A DNA stretch of 26,982 nt, taken from positions 1 to 26,982 of the forward strand of contig JAVBUZ010000197.1 of the NCBI GenBank assembly GCA_031554725.1, given 5' to 3'. The stretch is from JAVBUZ01 sp031554725. GTDB lineage: Bacteria > Bacillota > Clostridia > Lachnospirales > Lachnospiraceae. The notes under the pieces were generated by a model that was not told where the DNA came from, did no database searches, and worked only from the letters and a program-made list of their open reading frames with translations. Made by a program: the position numbers and the translations under genes. Below, one piece after another: positions 1-8,206 of this stretch. The stretch's first letter is position 1; each line of letters starts with the position of its first letter.

Positions 1-736
1 TAACACCTAGATGAAGTGCTTGCATTTGCTTTAGGTCAGAAAAGACTATTTTAGGCGAGTCATCCAATAATAGACTACCAGCTTCTAATACTAGCAAACG
101 CTGGGCATATTCTGCAATAGCATCGGCATTATGAGAAATAAGAATAATCGTAATTCCTTCCTCGGCGAGGCTACGAAGTAGCTTTAGAAAACGTTCTCTA
201 GCAAAAGGATTCAGGCCAGCAATGGGCTCGTCTAAGATAAGTGTTTTTGGTTTGCTAGCAAGGATTCCAGCGATGGCGACGCGCCTCTTTTCCCCTCCTG
301 AAAGGGCTAAGGGAGATTGGTCCTTGATGGTTTCGTAAGAAAAGCCCATGCTCTCTAGCGCCCACTTTACGCGCTCCGTTTGCTGCAATTTTGAAAGCCT
401 GCAATGCTTTAGTGCAAAAGCAACATCCCTCTCTACCGTGGTTTCAAAAAGTTGATATTCGGGATATTGAAAAAGGACCCCAACCTTTTGTGACAGATAG
501 TGTTTGGGGTAGGAGGAAAGATGAATATCCTCGTCGTCTATAAAGACCTTGCCCTGACTAGGAGTAAGAAGACCAGCAAAAAGTTGCAGTAGCGTTGTTT
601 TGCCAGAGCCGGTGGGCCCCATAATACCGACAAATTCTCCATCTTCTATTTGCAAATTTATATTATCAATGTTGGGTCTTTTATCCTTTGCGAAAGCATC
701 ATAGGAAAAAGACACCTGTTCTAATCTAATTGACAT
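1..736 (-). CDS. ecfA2: Energy-coupling factor transporter ATPase EcfA2 (partial, C-terminus off window)
   Basis: ATP-binding subunit of an ECF vitamin/cofactor importer. With EcfA1 it forms the ATPase pair that drives the membrane subunit EcfT and interchangeable substrate-binding S components. About 245 residues are visible and the extreme C-terminus lies beyond base 1. Seen in translation: Walker A GPTGSGKT (residues 40-47), a Q-loop in LFQYPEYQLF, the ABC signature LSGGEKRR, Walker B TLILDEP, and the switch His in LISHNAD. The order and the YPEYQLF Q-loop fit EcfA2 rather than EcfA1. The ATG lies inside the end of ecfA1 (16-base overlap), so translation is probably coupled; AGGAG sits about 14 bases upstream. 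ecfT would be expected next, outside the window. Confidence 0.93.
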   Translation of the reverse strand, partial: MSIRLEQVSFSYDAFAKDKRPNIDNINLQIEDGEFVGIMGPTGSGKTTLLQLFAGLLTPSQGKVFIDDEDIHLSSYPKHYLSQKVGVLFQYPEYQLFETTVERDVAFALKHCRLSKLQQTERVKWALESMGFSYETIKDQSPLALSGGEKRRVAIAGILASKPKTLILDEPIAGLNPFARERFLKLLRSLAEEGITIILISHNADAIAEYAQRLLVLEAGSLLLDDSPKIVFSDLKQMQALHLGV

Positions 737-1548
737 AGTAGTTCTATTAACTCCTGATTTGTAATGGGACAGCGCCCCAACTGAATGCCATCTTTTTGTA
801 GGTCATAAAATAGGCGAACAGGGAGAGGGGGGAGAAGTCCAGCTTTCTTAAGTAGGCATGCATCGGATAAAATTTCTAAAGGAGAGCCAGCGGCGATAAT
901 CTGCCCTTTATTCATAAGATAAATTTTATCAGAAAAAATGGCTTCCTCTACATAATGTGAAATCATAATAATGGTCTTTCCTTCCTCTTTATGAAGACGA
1001 GAAATAAGGGACAAAACCTCGTCTCGGCCACTTGGGTCTAGCATAGAGGTTGCTTCATCGAAAATAAGTATATGAGGGTTTAAGGCAAGTATTCCAGCTA
1101 AGGCAATGCGTTGTTTTTGTCCACCGGAAAGGGTGTGAATATAAGCATTTTCGTAGCCATCCATTTCCACAAGACTAAGTGCTTCATGAATACGAAAATT
1201 CCATTCATCTTTAGGGATTTGGTGATTTTGTAGACCAAAGCATAAATCCTCACGCACAATAGGAGAAACAAATTGATTGTCGGGATTTTGAAAAATCATG
1301 CCACAAAATTGGCGAACGCTAGAAATGTCCTTTGGAGAAGCGAGCTGAACATCTCCGACTACAAGACTTCCAGTTTGCAAGGAAAGTAATGCATTTATAT
1401 GCTTTGCTAGGGAGGACTTACCGGAGCCATTTTCGCCAAGAAGGGTAATCCATTCCCCTTTCTTGATGTAAATGTCAATGTTTTCAAGAGCAAGGCTTTG
1501 AGAAGGATCAAAATCGTAGGAATAGCTTATTTGATGTCCTTTAATCAT
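721..1548 (-). CDS. ecfA1: Energy-coupling factor transporter ATPase EcfA1
   Basis: First gene of the ECF transporter operon, 275 aa, and partner ATPase of EcfA2 on the cytoplasmic face of the membrane. Visible motifs are Walker A GENGSGKS (38-45), the Q-loop FQNPDNQF, the signature LSGGQKQR, Walker B ILIFDEATSMLD and the H-loop MISHYVEEA. FQNPDNQ is typical of EcfA1/CbiO proteins. The start is supported by AGGTG five bases upstream of the ATG. The operon begins here: the next gene upstream is divergent. In many Firmicutes ecfA1 follows rplQ, which is not the case here. Confidence 0.94.
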   Translation of the reverse strand: MIKGHQISYSYDFDPSQSLALENIDIYIKKGEWITLLGENGSGKSSLAKHINALLSLQTGSLVVGDVQLASPKDISSVRQFCGMIFQNPDNQFVSPIVREDLCFGLQNHQIPKDEWNFRIHEALSLVEMDGYENAYIHTLSGGQKQRIALAGILALNPHILIFDEATSMLDPSGRDEVLSLISRLHKEEGKTIIMISHYVEEAIFSDKIYLMNKGQIIAAGSPLEILSDACLLKKAGLLPPLPVRLFYDLQKDGIQLGRCPITNQELIELLCQLD

Positions 1549-1595
1549 ATTTGCACCTACACTCCTTTCAACCTTGTTATTTCGCGATAATTGTA

Positions 1596-1624
1596 TTATT
1601 ATCTAATATAAGAGTGCAAGTCAA
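1596..1624 (-). promoter_or_regulatory. Candidate sigma-A promoter for ecfA1-ecfA2
   Basis: On the minus strand a TTGACT -35 (1619-1624) is followed by a 17-base spacer and a TAATAA -10 (1596-1601), about 50 bases before the ecfA1 start. It lies in the 111-base gap between ecfA1 and the divergent gene at 1660. Found by motif reading only. Confidence 0.45.
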
Positions 1625-1659
1625 TAACTATTTTATGAAATACAGAAGTGGGGAAAAAC

Positions 1660-3189
1660 GTGAAAATAATTTCAAGAATATTATATACAATAGCTGGGCT
1701 ATTTGCATTACTTTGTATTGGTGTTTTGGTTTTTGCTTTTAATCCGGACCTAACCCAAAAGACAGCAGATTTCTTGTATAAAGGAAATAATAAGGTTACA
1801 GAAAAAGAAAACAATAGCTCAGATTTAAGCAGTGAGCCTACCGGCTTTGGTGAAAAAGAAGAAAGTGGCAGAACATCTATAACCATAGAATTTAAAGATC
1901 CCTTGGAGGATGGAGTTACGAATCCATATCCCGAGGATAAAAGATATATTATTCCACAGGACACAGACCTAGTAGTACCAGATAAAGTAGCAGGTAGAAC
2001 TGGGTACATACCTCTGACACATGATGCAGAGGAAATAAGTCAAAGCAGGGAGAGTATTGGAACTGGAGAAACTGGTAGCGATCTTTCTTTTGATACCAAT
2101 ATTTATCCTTATTATGGAATGCTAAATGACAAGCTAAAGAATGTCTATAAGCAAGTATATGCCAATGCGACAGCACTGATTGCGAATTTTTCACCAGTTG
2201 AAAATATTTCAGCCAGTCAAGTAAGCTTGGTTTTTGAAGCAGTATATAATGACCACCCAGAACTATTTTGGTTAGATACCTCATATTCGGGAACGTATTT
2301 GGCAGATGGAAGCTGTTTGGAATTAAAACTTAAGTTTAACCAAACTGCGTTGGATATAGATAACTGCAAAAACAGCTTTACCAAAAAGGCCAATGAGATT
2401 ATAACAGGCGCCCTAAAATATACATCAGCTTATGAAAAAGAAATTTTTGTTCATGATACCCTTTTAGCAAAACTAGAATATCAGTTAAGTGCTCCATTAA
2501 ACCAAAGCGCTTATAGTGCATTAGTAAATGGCAAGACGGTATGTGCTGGCTATGCTAGGGCTTTTCAATATGTGATGCAGCAGCTTGGAATTCCATGCTA
2601 TTATTGTACGGGCTATGCAGGAGAAAGTCATGCTTGGAACATCGTTCGTATGGGTGAACATTATTATAATGTGGATTTAACCTGGGATGATTTGGATATA
2701 AAGAGCTACGATTACTTTAACCGAACAGATACTTACTTTTCCAAGACACATATAAGGCAAGACCTATCGGTATACCTGCCTGCTTGCTTAGGAACTACTT
2801 ATGAAGGCAAAAAGACGATTAAAAAGACAGATACAAGCAACAAAGCACAGGATGGTAAGGAAGAAGAGGATGAAGAGCCCGAGGAGCTTACCGTAAGTGG
2901 CTCTGATGCGCAGTATAAGGGTGAAACCTTAAAAACCTTAGCGGATTACTACACCAATTGCTATAATCAGATGATTAAAGGTCCTGATGGAACTGTATTA
3001 TTTCAGAATATCGTAAGTGAAGCGGTTTTAAACCAAATCTACGAGGCATCTGAAAAGGAGACATACAATGCAGGCTACATGGATACTTTTTTGAAAAAAA
3101 CAAAGAAAAAATCAGGAAAGATAACCATAAAAGTTGAAAAAAATGCGGATGGAACATATTTCTTAAGTCATGAGGTAACAACATCATAG
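1660..3189 (+). CDS. Membrane-anchored transglutaminase-like domain protein
   Basis: Predicted extracytoplasmic protein of 509 aa with one N-terminal hydrophobic segment (about residues 5-28) and no recognisable sorting signal. The region around residues 290-345 is a transglutaminase-like papain fold with the expected triad: Cys295 in TVCAGYARAF, His324 in ESHAWNIV and Asp339 in YYNVDLTWDD. Such domains act as cysteine proteases or protein cross-linkers at the cell surface in Firmicutes; the substrate here is unknown. A Lys/Glu-rich low-complexity linker (about residues 390-415) separates the catalytic part from a C-terminal tail of unknown function. I prefer the GTG at 1660, which is preceded by a GGGG run, over the in-frame GTG at 1648, which has no ribosome site. 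Stand-alone gene, divergent from ecfA1. Confidence 0.8.
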   Translation: MKIISRILYTIAGLFALLCIGVLVFAFNPDLTQKTADFLYKGNNKVTEKENNSSDLSSEPTGFGEKEESGRTSITIEFKDPLEDGVTNPYPEDKRYIIPQDTDLVVPDKVAGRTGYIPLTHDAEEISQSRESIGTGETGSDLSFDTNIYPYYGMLNDKLKNVYKQVYANATALIANFSPVENISASQVSLVFEAVYNDHPELFWLDTSYSGTYLADGSCLELKLKFNQTALDIDNCKNSFTKKANEIITGALKYTSAYEKEIFVHDTLLAKLEYQLSAPLNQSAYSALVNGKTVCAGYARAFQYVMQQLGIPCYYCTGYAGESHAWNIVRMGEHYYNVDLTWDDLDIKSYDYFNRTDTYFSKTHIRQDLSVYLPACLGTTYEGKKTIKKTDTSNKAQDGKEEEDEEPEELTVSGSDAQYKGETLKTLADYYTNCYNQMIKGPDGTVLFQNIVSEAVLNQIYEASEKETYNAGYMDTFLKKTKKKSGKITIKVEKNADGTYFLSHEVTTS

Positions 3190-3216
3190 ATGTTGGTTGA
3201 AGAGGAAATATTCTTG

Positions 3217-3245
3217 TTTCCATAATGTTGAGAAAGTGGTACAAT
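3217..3245 (+). promoter_or_regulatory. Candidate extended -10 promoter for the hybrid histidine kinase
   Basis: TGG-TACAAT (TG at 3237-3238, -10 at 3240-3245) forms an extended -10, with a weak TTTCCA -35 at 3217-3222 and a 17-base spacer. The start codon is 36 bases downstream. Confidence 0.4.
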
Positions 3246-3281
3246 AGTATCTAATAAAATTACCCCACAAAGAGGTATCAT

Positions 3282-4604
3282 ATGATGGATAGAACAATAT
3301 TACAATTAAGTGCAAATATTAGTGAAGCAGATACATTTACAAAACTTTTGAGCGGCTATCCGATTCAAACAGCGTGTGTAATATTTTTAATTCTATTTTT
3401 AGTTGGAGTCATCATTTTTCAGGTATGGATGAACAGGGTTACAAAAAAATGGAATGAAGAACTGGTAAAGGCGAATAATGCAAAAAGCTTTTTCCTTTCA
3501 AAGATGTCCCATGAAATTAGAACACCGCTAAATGGTATCAATGGATCACTAAACATTTTAGCTGAAAACGAAGGACTTCAAGATGACAAATACATGAAGA
3601 TAGCGAAAACATCTATTGTGCATCTGATTGGTGTTATTAATGATATTTTAGATATGTCCAAGATTGAAAGTGGAAAGATGGAACTTCATATAGGCTTTTT
3701 ATCTTATGCAGATTTAGAAAAGAAAGTTTATGATGCCGTGCTACCTTTAGCAGAGGAAAAGAGAATCAATATTACCAAACCAGTAATTTTATCTCCTCGA
3801 ACAGGTATCTATGCAGATAGTGTTAGACTCATGCAAATTATCGTAAATCTAATGTCTAATGCCATTAAATACACTCCCGAGGGTGGACGAGTAACCTTAA
3901 ACATGGATGTCGAACCAGTTGGAGAGGATAAAGAAAAGCTACGTATTGAAGTTATTGACGAAGGAATTGGTATGTCCGAGACCACGATGTCGATTATGTA
4001 TAGAGCCTTTGAACAGGAAGAAAGTTCAGGAACAAAGCTTGGATCTGGATTAGGACTTACGATTACCAAAGAGCTTGTTGAGTTAATGGGGGGAACCATT
4101 AACATTGAGAGTGAAGAGGGCTCAGGTACTAGAGTTGTTGTTGAGATAACATCTACGTGGGGTACAGAAGTTTTAGAGGAAGAGTTCCCGACGATGGTGG
4201 AAATTCCAGAAATGCCAGATTTCTACGGAAAGAAAGCGTTATTGGTTGAAGATAATACTATAAACGCAGAAATTGCTAAGGTACAGCTACAGAAATTAGG
4301 AATGACAGTTGAGCTTGCGGCAAATGGTAAAGAAGCAGTTGAACAGTTTCTGGCTTCTGAGGAAGCATATTATGATGTTATTTTTATGGATATTATGATG
4401 CCAATTATGGATGGCTATGAAGCCACCAAGCTAATAAGAAGTGCAGGCAGGCCAGATTCAGAGAATATTTTGATTGTAGCTATGACGGCTATGGCATTTG
4501 CTGAGGATGCAGAAAAGTCTAGGGCTTCAGGTATGAACTACCATCTACCAAAACCATACGATTCCAAGGGAATTAGAGAAATATTAAATGATGCATGGAA
4601 CTAA
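3282..4604 (+). CDS. Hybrid sensor histidine kinase (HisKA-HATPase-receiver)
   Basis: 440 aa. A short N-terminal stretch is followed by one membrane helix (about residues 28-50) and a HisKA domain with the phospho-acceptor His77 in SHEIRTPLN. The HATPase domain shows the N-box NLMSNAIKYTPEGG, the G1 box DEGIGM and the G2 box GSGLGL. A C-terminal receiver carries Asp370 in FMDIMMP, Thr in MTAMAF and Lys in PKPYD. There is no sensory domain of useful size outside the membrane and no DNA-binding output, so it must pass phosphate through its receiver to another protein or be controlled by a partner. No response regulator is adjacent. In Clostridia, orphan kinases of this kind often feed Spo0A; that is inference. 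Ribosome site AGAGG precedes the ATG, and a strong terminator follows. Confidence 0.88.
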   Translation: MMDRTILQLSANISEADTFTKLLSGYPIQTACVIFLILFLVGVIIFQVWMNRVTKKWNEELVKANNAKSFFLSKMSHEIRTPLNGINGSLNILAENEGLQDDKYMKIAKTSIVHLIGVINDILDMSKIESGKMELHIGFLSYADLEKKVYDAVLPLAEEKRINITKPVILSPRTGIYADSVRLMQIIVNLMSNAIKYTPEGGRVTLNMDVEPVGEDKEKLRIEVIDEGIGMSETTMSIMYRAFEQEESSGTKLGSGLGLTITKELVELMGGTINIESEEGSGTRVVVEITSTWGTEVLEEEFPTMVEIPEMPDFYGKKALLVEDNTINAEIAKVQLQKLGMTVELAANGKEAVEQFLASEEAYYDVIFMDIMMPIMDGYEATKLIRSAGRPDSENILIVAMTAMAFAEDAEKSRASGMNYHLPKPYDSKGIREILNDAWN

Positions 4605-4630
4605 AAAAATCGGCTTAGGCCGATTTTTTT
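4603..4630 (+). terminator. Rho-independent terminator after the hybrid kinase
   Basis: A TCGGC/GCCGA stem with loop TTAG, extended by an A-run/T-run, followed by seven T. It overlaps the stop codon. It separates the kinase from spoVAD. Confidence 0.9.
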
Positions 4631-4663
4631 AGTTCCATGCAAGGGAAACTCTTACAATCTTTT

Positions 4664-4693
4664 AGAATATTTTGCAAAAAAAATCAAATACTA
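4664..4693 (+). promoter_or_regulatory. Candidate sigma-G (forespore) promoter for spoVAD
   Basis: AGAATA (4664-4669), a 17-base spacer and AATACTA (4687-4693) resemble the known sigma-G pattern of a GNATA-like -35 and CATACTA-like -10. It lies 53 bases before spoVAD. Forespore expression is what is known for spoVA operons in Bacillus, so sequence and gene function agree. Confidence 0.55.
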
Positions 4694-4745
4694 TTGGAAA
4701 ACAAAATAAGTGCAAAATGGAAAAAAAGAAAGAGAGTGGTAACGT

Positions 4746-5774
4746 ATGAATACAGTAGGAAAACAAAGTATAAAGCTTCCCATCCCAGTCTATATAAATG
4801 GTAGTGCCTCTATCGTAGGAAAGAAGGAAGGCGAAGGGCCGCTAGGACTCTTATTTGATATGGTGGGCGAAGACAATATGTTTGGCTGTGAAAGCTGGGA
4901 AGAGGCAGAGAGTAATCTACAAAAAGATGCTGTCTATATGGCTCTTGGCAAGGCGGGAAAAAGAGCAGAAGACATGAGATACATTTTTGCTGGTGACTTA
5001 TTGGGTCAATCCATAGCTACATCATTTGGTATAATGAACTATAATATACCACTATTAGGAGTATATGGAGCCTGTTCTACCTGCGGAGAATCTCTAAGCC
5101 TAGGGAGCATGGTGGTGGCAGGAGGCTTTGCCGAGGAGGTGGTCTGTGTAACCTCAAGCCATTTTGCCAGTGCAGAAAAAGAATTTCGTTTTCCCCTAGC
5201 ATATGGTAATCAGAGACCGCTTTCTGCGATGTGGACAGTTACTGGAAGTGGCGCTTTTGTGATAGGACGTGAAAAGGGAGAAAACCCTAAAGCAGCAATT
5301 ACAGCCTTAACCGTTGGAAAAATAGTGGATTATGGCTTAAAGGATTCCATGAATATGGGAGCTTGTATGGCTCCAGCGGCGGCGGCAACTATAGAACAGC
5401 ATTTAATTGACTTCAATGGTCAGCCAGAAGATTATGATAAAATTATTACAGGTGACCTAGGAAGTGTAGGGCAGAAGGTGCTAATAGACCTGCTTAGAGA
5501 TAAGGGCTACGATATTTCGGAAAAACACATGGATTGTGGAATGGAAATTTTTGATAGCGAGTCTCAAGATACCCATGCCGGAGGTTCGGGCTGTGGTTGT
5601 AGCGCAGTTACCTTATCAGCATTTATTTTAAAGCAGCTAGCAGAACACAACTGGAAAAAGGTATTGTTTGTTCCAACAGGGGCACTTCTTAGCAAAACAA
5701 GCTTTAATGAAGGGCAAACGGTTCCGGGAATTGCCCATGCGGTGGTACTTGAAACTATTTCTAATTTGGAGTAA
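4746..5774 (+). CDS. spoVAD: Stage V sporulation protein AD
   Basis: 342 aa, full length for SpoVAD, a thiolase-fold protein of the spore inner membrane complex that binds dipicolinic acid and takes part in its uptake during sporulation and release during germination (known in Bacillus). Recognised from the N-terminal YINGSASIVGKKEGEGPLG block, the GACSTCGES segment, the SSHFASAEKEFRFPLAYGNQ block and the C-terminal HAGGSGCGCSA motif. The ATG is preceded by AGAGAGTGG. It has its own sigma-G-like promoter. In most spore formers spoVAC lies directly upstream and spoVAE directly downstream. Here spoVAC is absent, and a SpoVAE gene appears only about 3 kb later. Confidence 0.93.
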   Translation: MNTVGKQSIKLPIPVYINGSASIVGKKEGEGPLGLLFDMVGEDNMFGCESWEEAESNLQKDAVYMALGKAGKRAEDMRYIFAGDLLGQSIATSFGIMNYNIPLLGVYGACSTCGESLSLGSMVVAGGFAEEVVCVTSSHFASAEKEFRFPLAYGNQRPLSAMWTVTGSGAFVIGREKGENPKAAITALTVGKIVDYGLKDSMNMGACMAPAAAATIEQHLIDFNGQPEDYDKIITGDLGSVGQKVLIDLLRDKGYDISEKHMDCGMEIFDSESQDTHAGGSGCGCSAVTLSAFILKQLAEHNWKKVLFVPTGALLSKTSFNEGQTVPGIAHAVVLETISNLE

Positions 5775-5815
5775 TATGTAAACGTATAAAATACAGAATG
5801 AGAAATGGAAGAAAT

Positions 5816-6706
5816 ATGAACTTTAGAGAAATTACGTTAGAAGATAAGGTATGGATAGATCCGCTACTTGCAGAATCTGATTTTCGGGGGTGCGACTACA
5901 CATTTGCAAACTTATTTATATGGAAAGATCAATTTAGAGAAATGATTGCTTGTGTGGAAGGAATGCTTTGCGTAAGAAGATGGGAACCAGAAACAGGAAG
6001 ATACATGTATTTGTTTCCCGCTGGAAATGGCAATTTACAAGCGGCAATTGATTTTATGACAGAAGATGCCGCTTCGCTAGGAGAAAAATTATATATTAGA
6101 GGATTTACAAAAAAGGAAGCTGAAAAGATTAAGCAGCTTTTTCCGGAAAGGTTTCAATTTGAATGTATAAGAGATGAGTGGGATTATCTATATAATGTGC
6201 AGGATTTGAGCGAACTTGTTGGGAGAAAGTATCACGCAAAAAGAAACCATATCTCTAAGTTTTTAAACACAGGCGAATGGAAATACGAATCACTAGACGA
6301 AAGTAACATGGCAGAATGTTATGAGATGCATAAACAATGGTATCATGAGCGTGTCACAGATGATGGCGCTGAAAGCTCAATGGATAATGATGCAGTTGAA
6401 AAGGCATTCCAGTATTTTAAAGAACTAGGGTTAGTAGGTGGTGTTTTATATCAGTTTGGCAGGGTAGTAGCGTTTACCATGGGAACACATTTAAGCTCTG
6501 ATACCTTTGTTGTACACATTGAAAAAGCTTTTGCTGATGCGGCAGGAGCCTATCCTATGATTAATCAGCAGTTTGTATTAGATAAAATGAAGAACTATCA
6601 ATTTGTAAACCGTGAAGAGGATCTTGGAGTAGAGGGGCTACGTAGAGCAAAGGAGTCTTATTATCCTGCGATGATGGTGGAAAAATGCATAGCGATAGAA
6701 AAGTAG
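5816..6706 (+). CDS. DUF2156 / phosphatidylglycerol lysyltransferase C-terminal-like protein
   Basis: 296 aa soluble protein resembling the GNAT-fold domain of DUF2156 (the catalytic part of MprF-type aminoacyl-phosphatidylglycerol synthases). Characteristic features are the opening REITLEDK, the CDYTFANLFIWK segment, the DEWDYLY block and the KYHAKRNHISKF motif. It has no membrane flippase part, so it is not a complete MprF. Stand-alone members of this family are widespread in Clostridia and their substrate is mostly unknown; an aminoacyl or acyl transfer is an inference from the fold. The ATG at 5816 has GGAAG just upstream; the in-frame ATG at 5798 has no such site. The end overlaps the next gene by 22 bases, implying coupled translation. 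Confidence 0.75.
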   Translation: MNFREITLEDKVWIDPLLAESDFRGCDYTFANLFIWKDQFREMIACVEGMLCVRRWEPETGRYMYLFPAGNGNLQAAIDFMTEDAASLGEKLYIRGFTKKEAEKIKQLFPERFQFECIRDEWDYLYNVQDLSELVGRKYHAKRNHISKFLNTGEWKYESLDESNMAECYEMHKQWYHERVTDDGAESSMDNDAVEKAFQYFKELGLVGGVLYQFGRVVAFTMGTHLSSDTFVVHIEKAFADAAGAYPMINQQFVLDKMKNYQFVNREEDLGVEGLRRAKESYYPAMMVEKCIAIEK

Positions 6707-7500
6707 AACAAATAATTCAAGTTTGGAAAACATGTTTTGGAGATGAAGAAAGCGAAATCGCTTTCTTCTTTGACTATTTTAAGGAAAAGGTCACAACCTA
6801 TACTTATGAGGTAGAAGAATCGGTGGTAAGTATCTTAAATCTTCTTCCAGCTCAGATTGTAACGAAGGCAGGGGTAAAGGATGCCAGCTATATTTATGGT
6901 GTCGCTACCTTACCAGAGTTTAGAAAAAGAGGTTATAGTAGTGATTTAATAAAACAAGCAATTGACGCGGAAGGCGAAAAAGGAAACTTAGTTTTTTTAG
7001 TTCCAGCCCAGCAGCAGTTACAACTATTTTATGAAAAACTGGGATTTTCCTTGTGTGCGAAAGCACAAATAATAACTGTAGATGAAAAAGAAATAATGAG
7101 TCAAGCAGATAAGCTTAAAACTGTGCCTCAGATCGGATCATTTTCGCCTGAGAGTTATCAGAGACTTCGGGAAAAAGCTTTTTTTAAAGAAGGTTTCTTT
7201 ACCGGTAAGCAGCAGATGACAAGCTATGCACTAAAGCTATGGTTAGAGGATGGCGGGTGCTGTAAAAACGTGATTTGTGACGAAAAGGAATATGGAATTT
7301 TATATAAGCTTCATTCAAAAAGACTTGAGGTGTTAGAAATAACAGAAGAGGATGATGCTAAAGCGCTAAGTCTAGTGGCAGGAATTGGAAGAAAGCTAGA
7401 GGCAACGGAAATAATTCTTCGAAGAGGCTATGATGTTATGATAGCAGGGGGAGAAGAGCTTTCTATAAATGAGGGGTATTTTAATCTTGCTATGGATTAA
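6685..7500 (+). CDS. GNAT family N-acetyltransferase
   Basis: 271 aa. The N-terminal half has the acetyl-CoA binding signature of GNAT enzymes: strand IYGVATLPEFRKRGYSSDL, whose RKRGYS is the pyrophosphate loop, and the later FYEKLGFSL motif. The C-terminal 120 residues do not match a domain I recognise, giving an Eis-like two-part length. The substrate is unknown. The start lies inside the preceding gene with GGTGG five bases before the ATG, so the two proteins are probably made together and may act on the same substrate (inference). Confidence 0.78.
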   Translation: MHSDRKVEQIIQVWKTCFGDEESEIAFFFDYFKEKVTTYTYEVEESVVSILNLLPAQIVTKAGVKDASYIYGVATLPEFRKRGYSSDLIKQAIDAEGEKGNLVFLVPAQQQLQLFYEKLGFSLCAKAQIITVDEKEIMSQADKLKTVPQIGSFSPESYQRLREKAFFKEGFFTGKQQMTSYALKLWLEDGGCCKNVICDEKEYGILYKLHSKRLEVLEITEEDDAKALSLVAGIGRKLEATEIILRRGYDVMIAGGEELSINEGYFNLAMD

Positions 7501-7539
7501 AGCTTGAAGTAAAATATAGAAGGAGAGAAGGTTGTACAT

Positions 7540-7776
7540 ATGCGAAGTATGGAATTTAAGATGGAGCGTCAGGGCCTTTTGGAAATCGGCCAAAAAGTAA
7601 CCGTGACAGAAGGTGTTTTACCAAGTAACTACTATTATACCATTGATCCGTCTCTAGCGATGTCGGGAAATATACCCTTTAGGGAGAGGCTTACGGTAAA
7701 AGAAGGAACGATTACAAACATTGTTGAAAACGAACGAGGCTTTTATGTAACTGCCGAGTTTGAAGAAAATAAATAA
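7540..7776 (+). CDS. Small conserved-looking protein of unknown function
   Basis: 78 aa, not recognised. It is predicted soluble with alternating short strands (EIGQKVTVTEG, ERLTVKEGTITNI, GFYVTAEFEEN), suggesting a small beta-barrel such as an SH3-like fold. It has no Cys pairs and no signal peptide. A good ribosome site (GGAGAGAAGG) lies eight bases before the ATG. It sits 39 bases after the GNAT gene and 21 bases before ridA in the same direction, so it belongs to the same operon. Confidence 0.7.
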   Translation: MRSMEFKMERQGLLEIGQKVTVTEGVLPSNYYYTIDPSLAMSGNIPFRERLTVKEGTITNIVENERGFYVTAEFEENK

Positions 7777-7797
7777 AGTTAAGAAAAGAGGAAGAGT

Positions 7798-8181
7798 ATG
7801 TTAAAGAAAGTATCGACAACAAAAGCACCAGCAGCAATTGGACCTTATTCACAAGGTATCATCGTTGATAAACTTTTATTTACGTCAGGACAGGTTCCTA
7901 TTAACCCTGCAAATGGCGAGGTTGAAGGAGAAGACATTACCCAGCAGGCTGAGCTTGTTATGAAAAACGTGGGTGGTCTTTTAGAAGAGGCTGGAGCAGA
8001 TTATACTAAGGTAGTTAAAACAACCTGCTTTTTAGCTGATATGGGCGATTTTGCGGCCTTTAATGAGGTATATGCCAAGTATTTTACTGAGAAGCCAGCA
8101 AGAAGCTGTGTAGCGGTAAAAACATTACCAAGAAATGTTCTTTGTGAAGTGGAAGTAATTGCTTACTTAGACGAAGAATAG
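7798..8181 (+). CDS. ridA: RidA family reactive intermediate/imine deaminase
   Basis: 127 aa, the normal length of the Rid (YjgF/YER057c/UK114) family. Members hydrolyse reactive enamine/imine intermediates such as 2-aminoacrylate released by PLP enzymes. Seen: the N-terminal KAPAAIGPYSQG signature, FTSGQVPINP, the catalytic Arg in PARSCVAVKTLP, and the C-terminal CEVEVIAYL. All residues of an active RidA appear present. Ribosome site GAGGAAG precedes the ATG. Part of the run of genes between spoVAD and spoVAE. Confidence 0.93.
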   Translation: MLKKVSTTKAPAAIGPYSQGIIVDKLLFTSGQVPINPANGEVEGEDITQQAELVMKNVGGLLEEAGADYTKVVKTTCFLADMGDFAAFNEVYAKYFTEKPARSCVAVKTLPRNVLCEVEVIAYLDEE

Positions 8182-8206
8182 AAGACATGCTAGAAACGAG
8201 GTAAGT

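Noticed and set aside
1949..2284. 111-codon minus-strand frame over the transglutaminase-like gene
   Set aside because: Fully inside a well-supported plus-strand gene; no family resemblance and no ribosome site.
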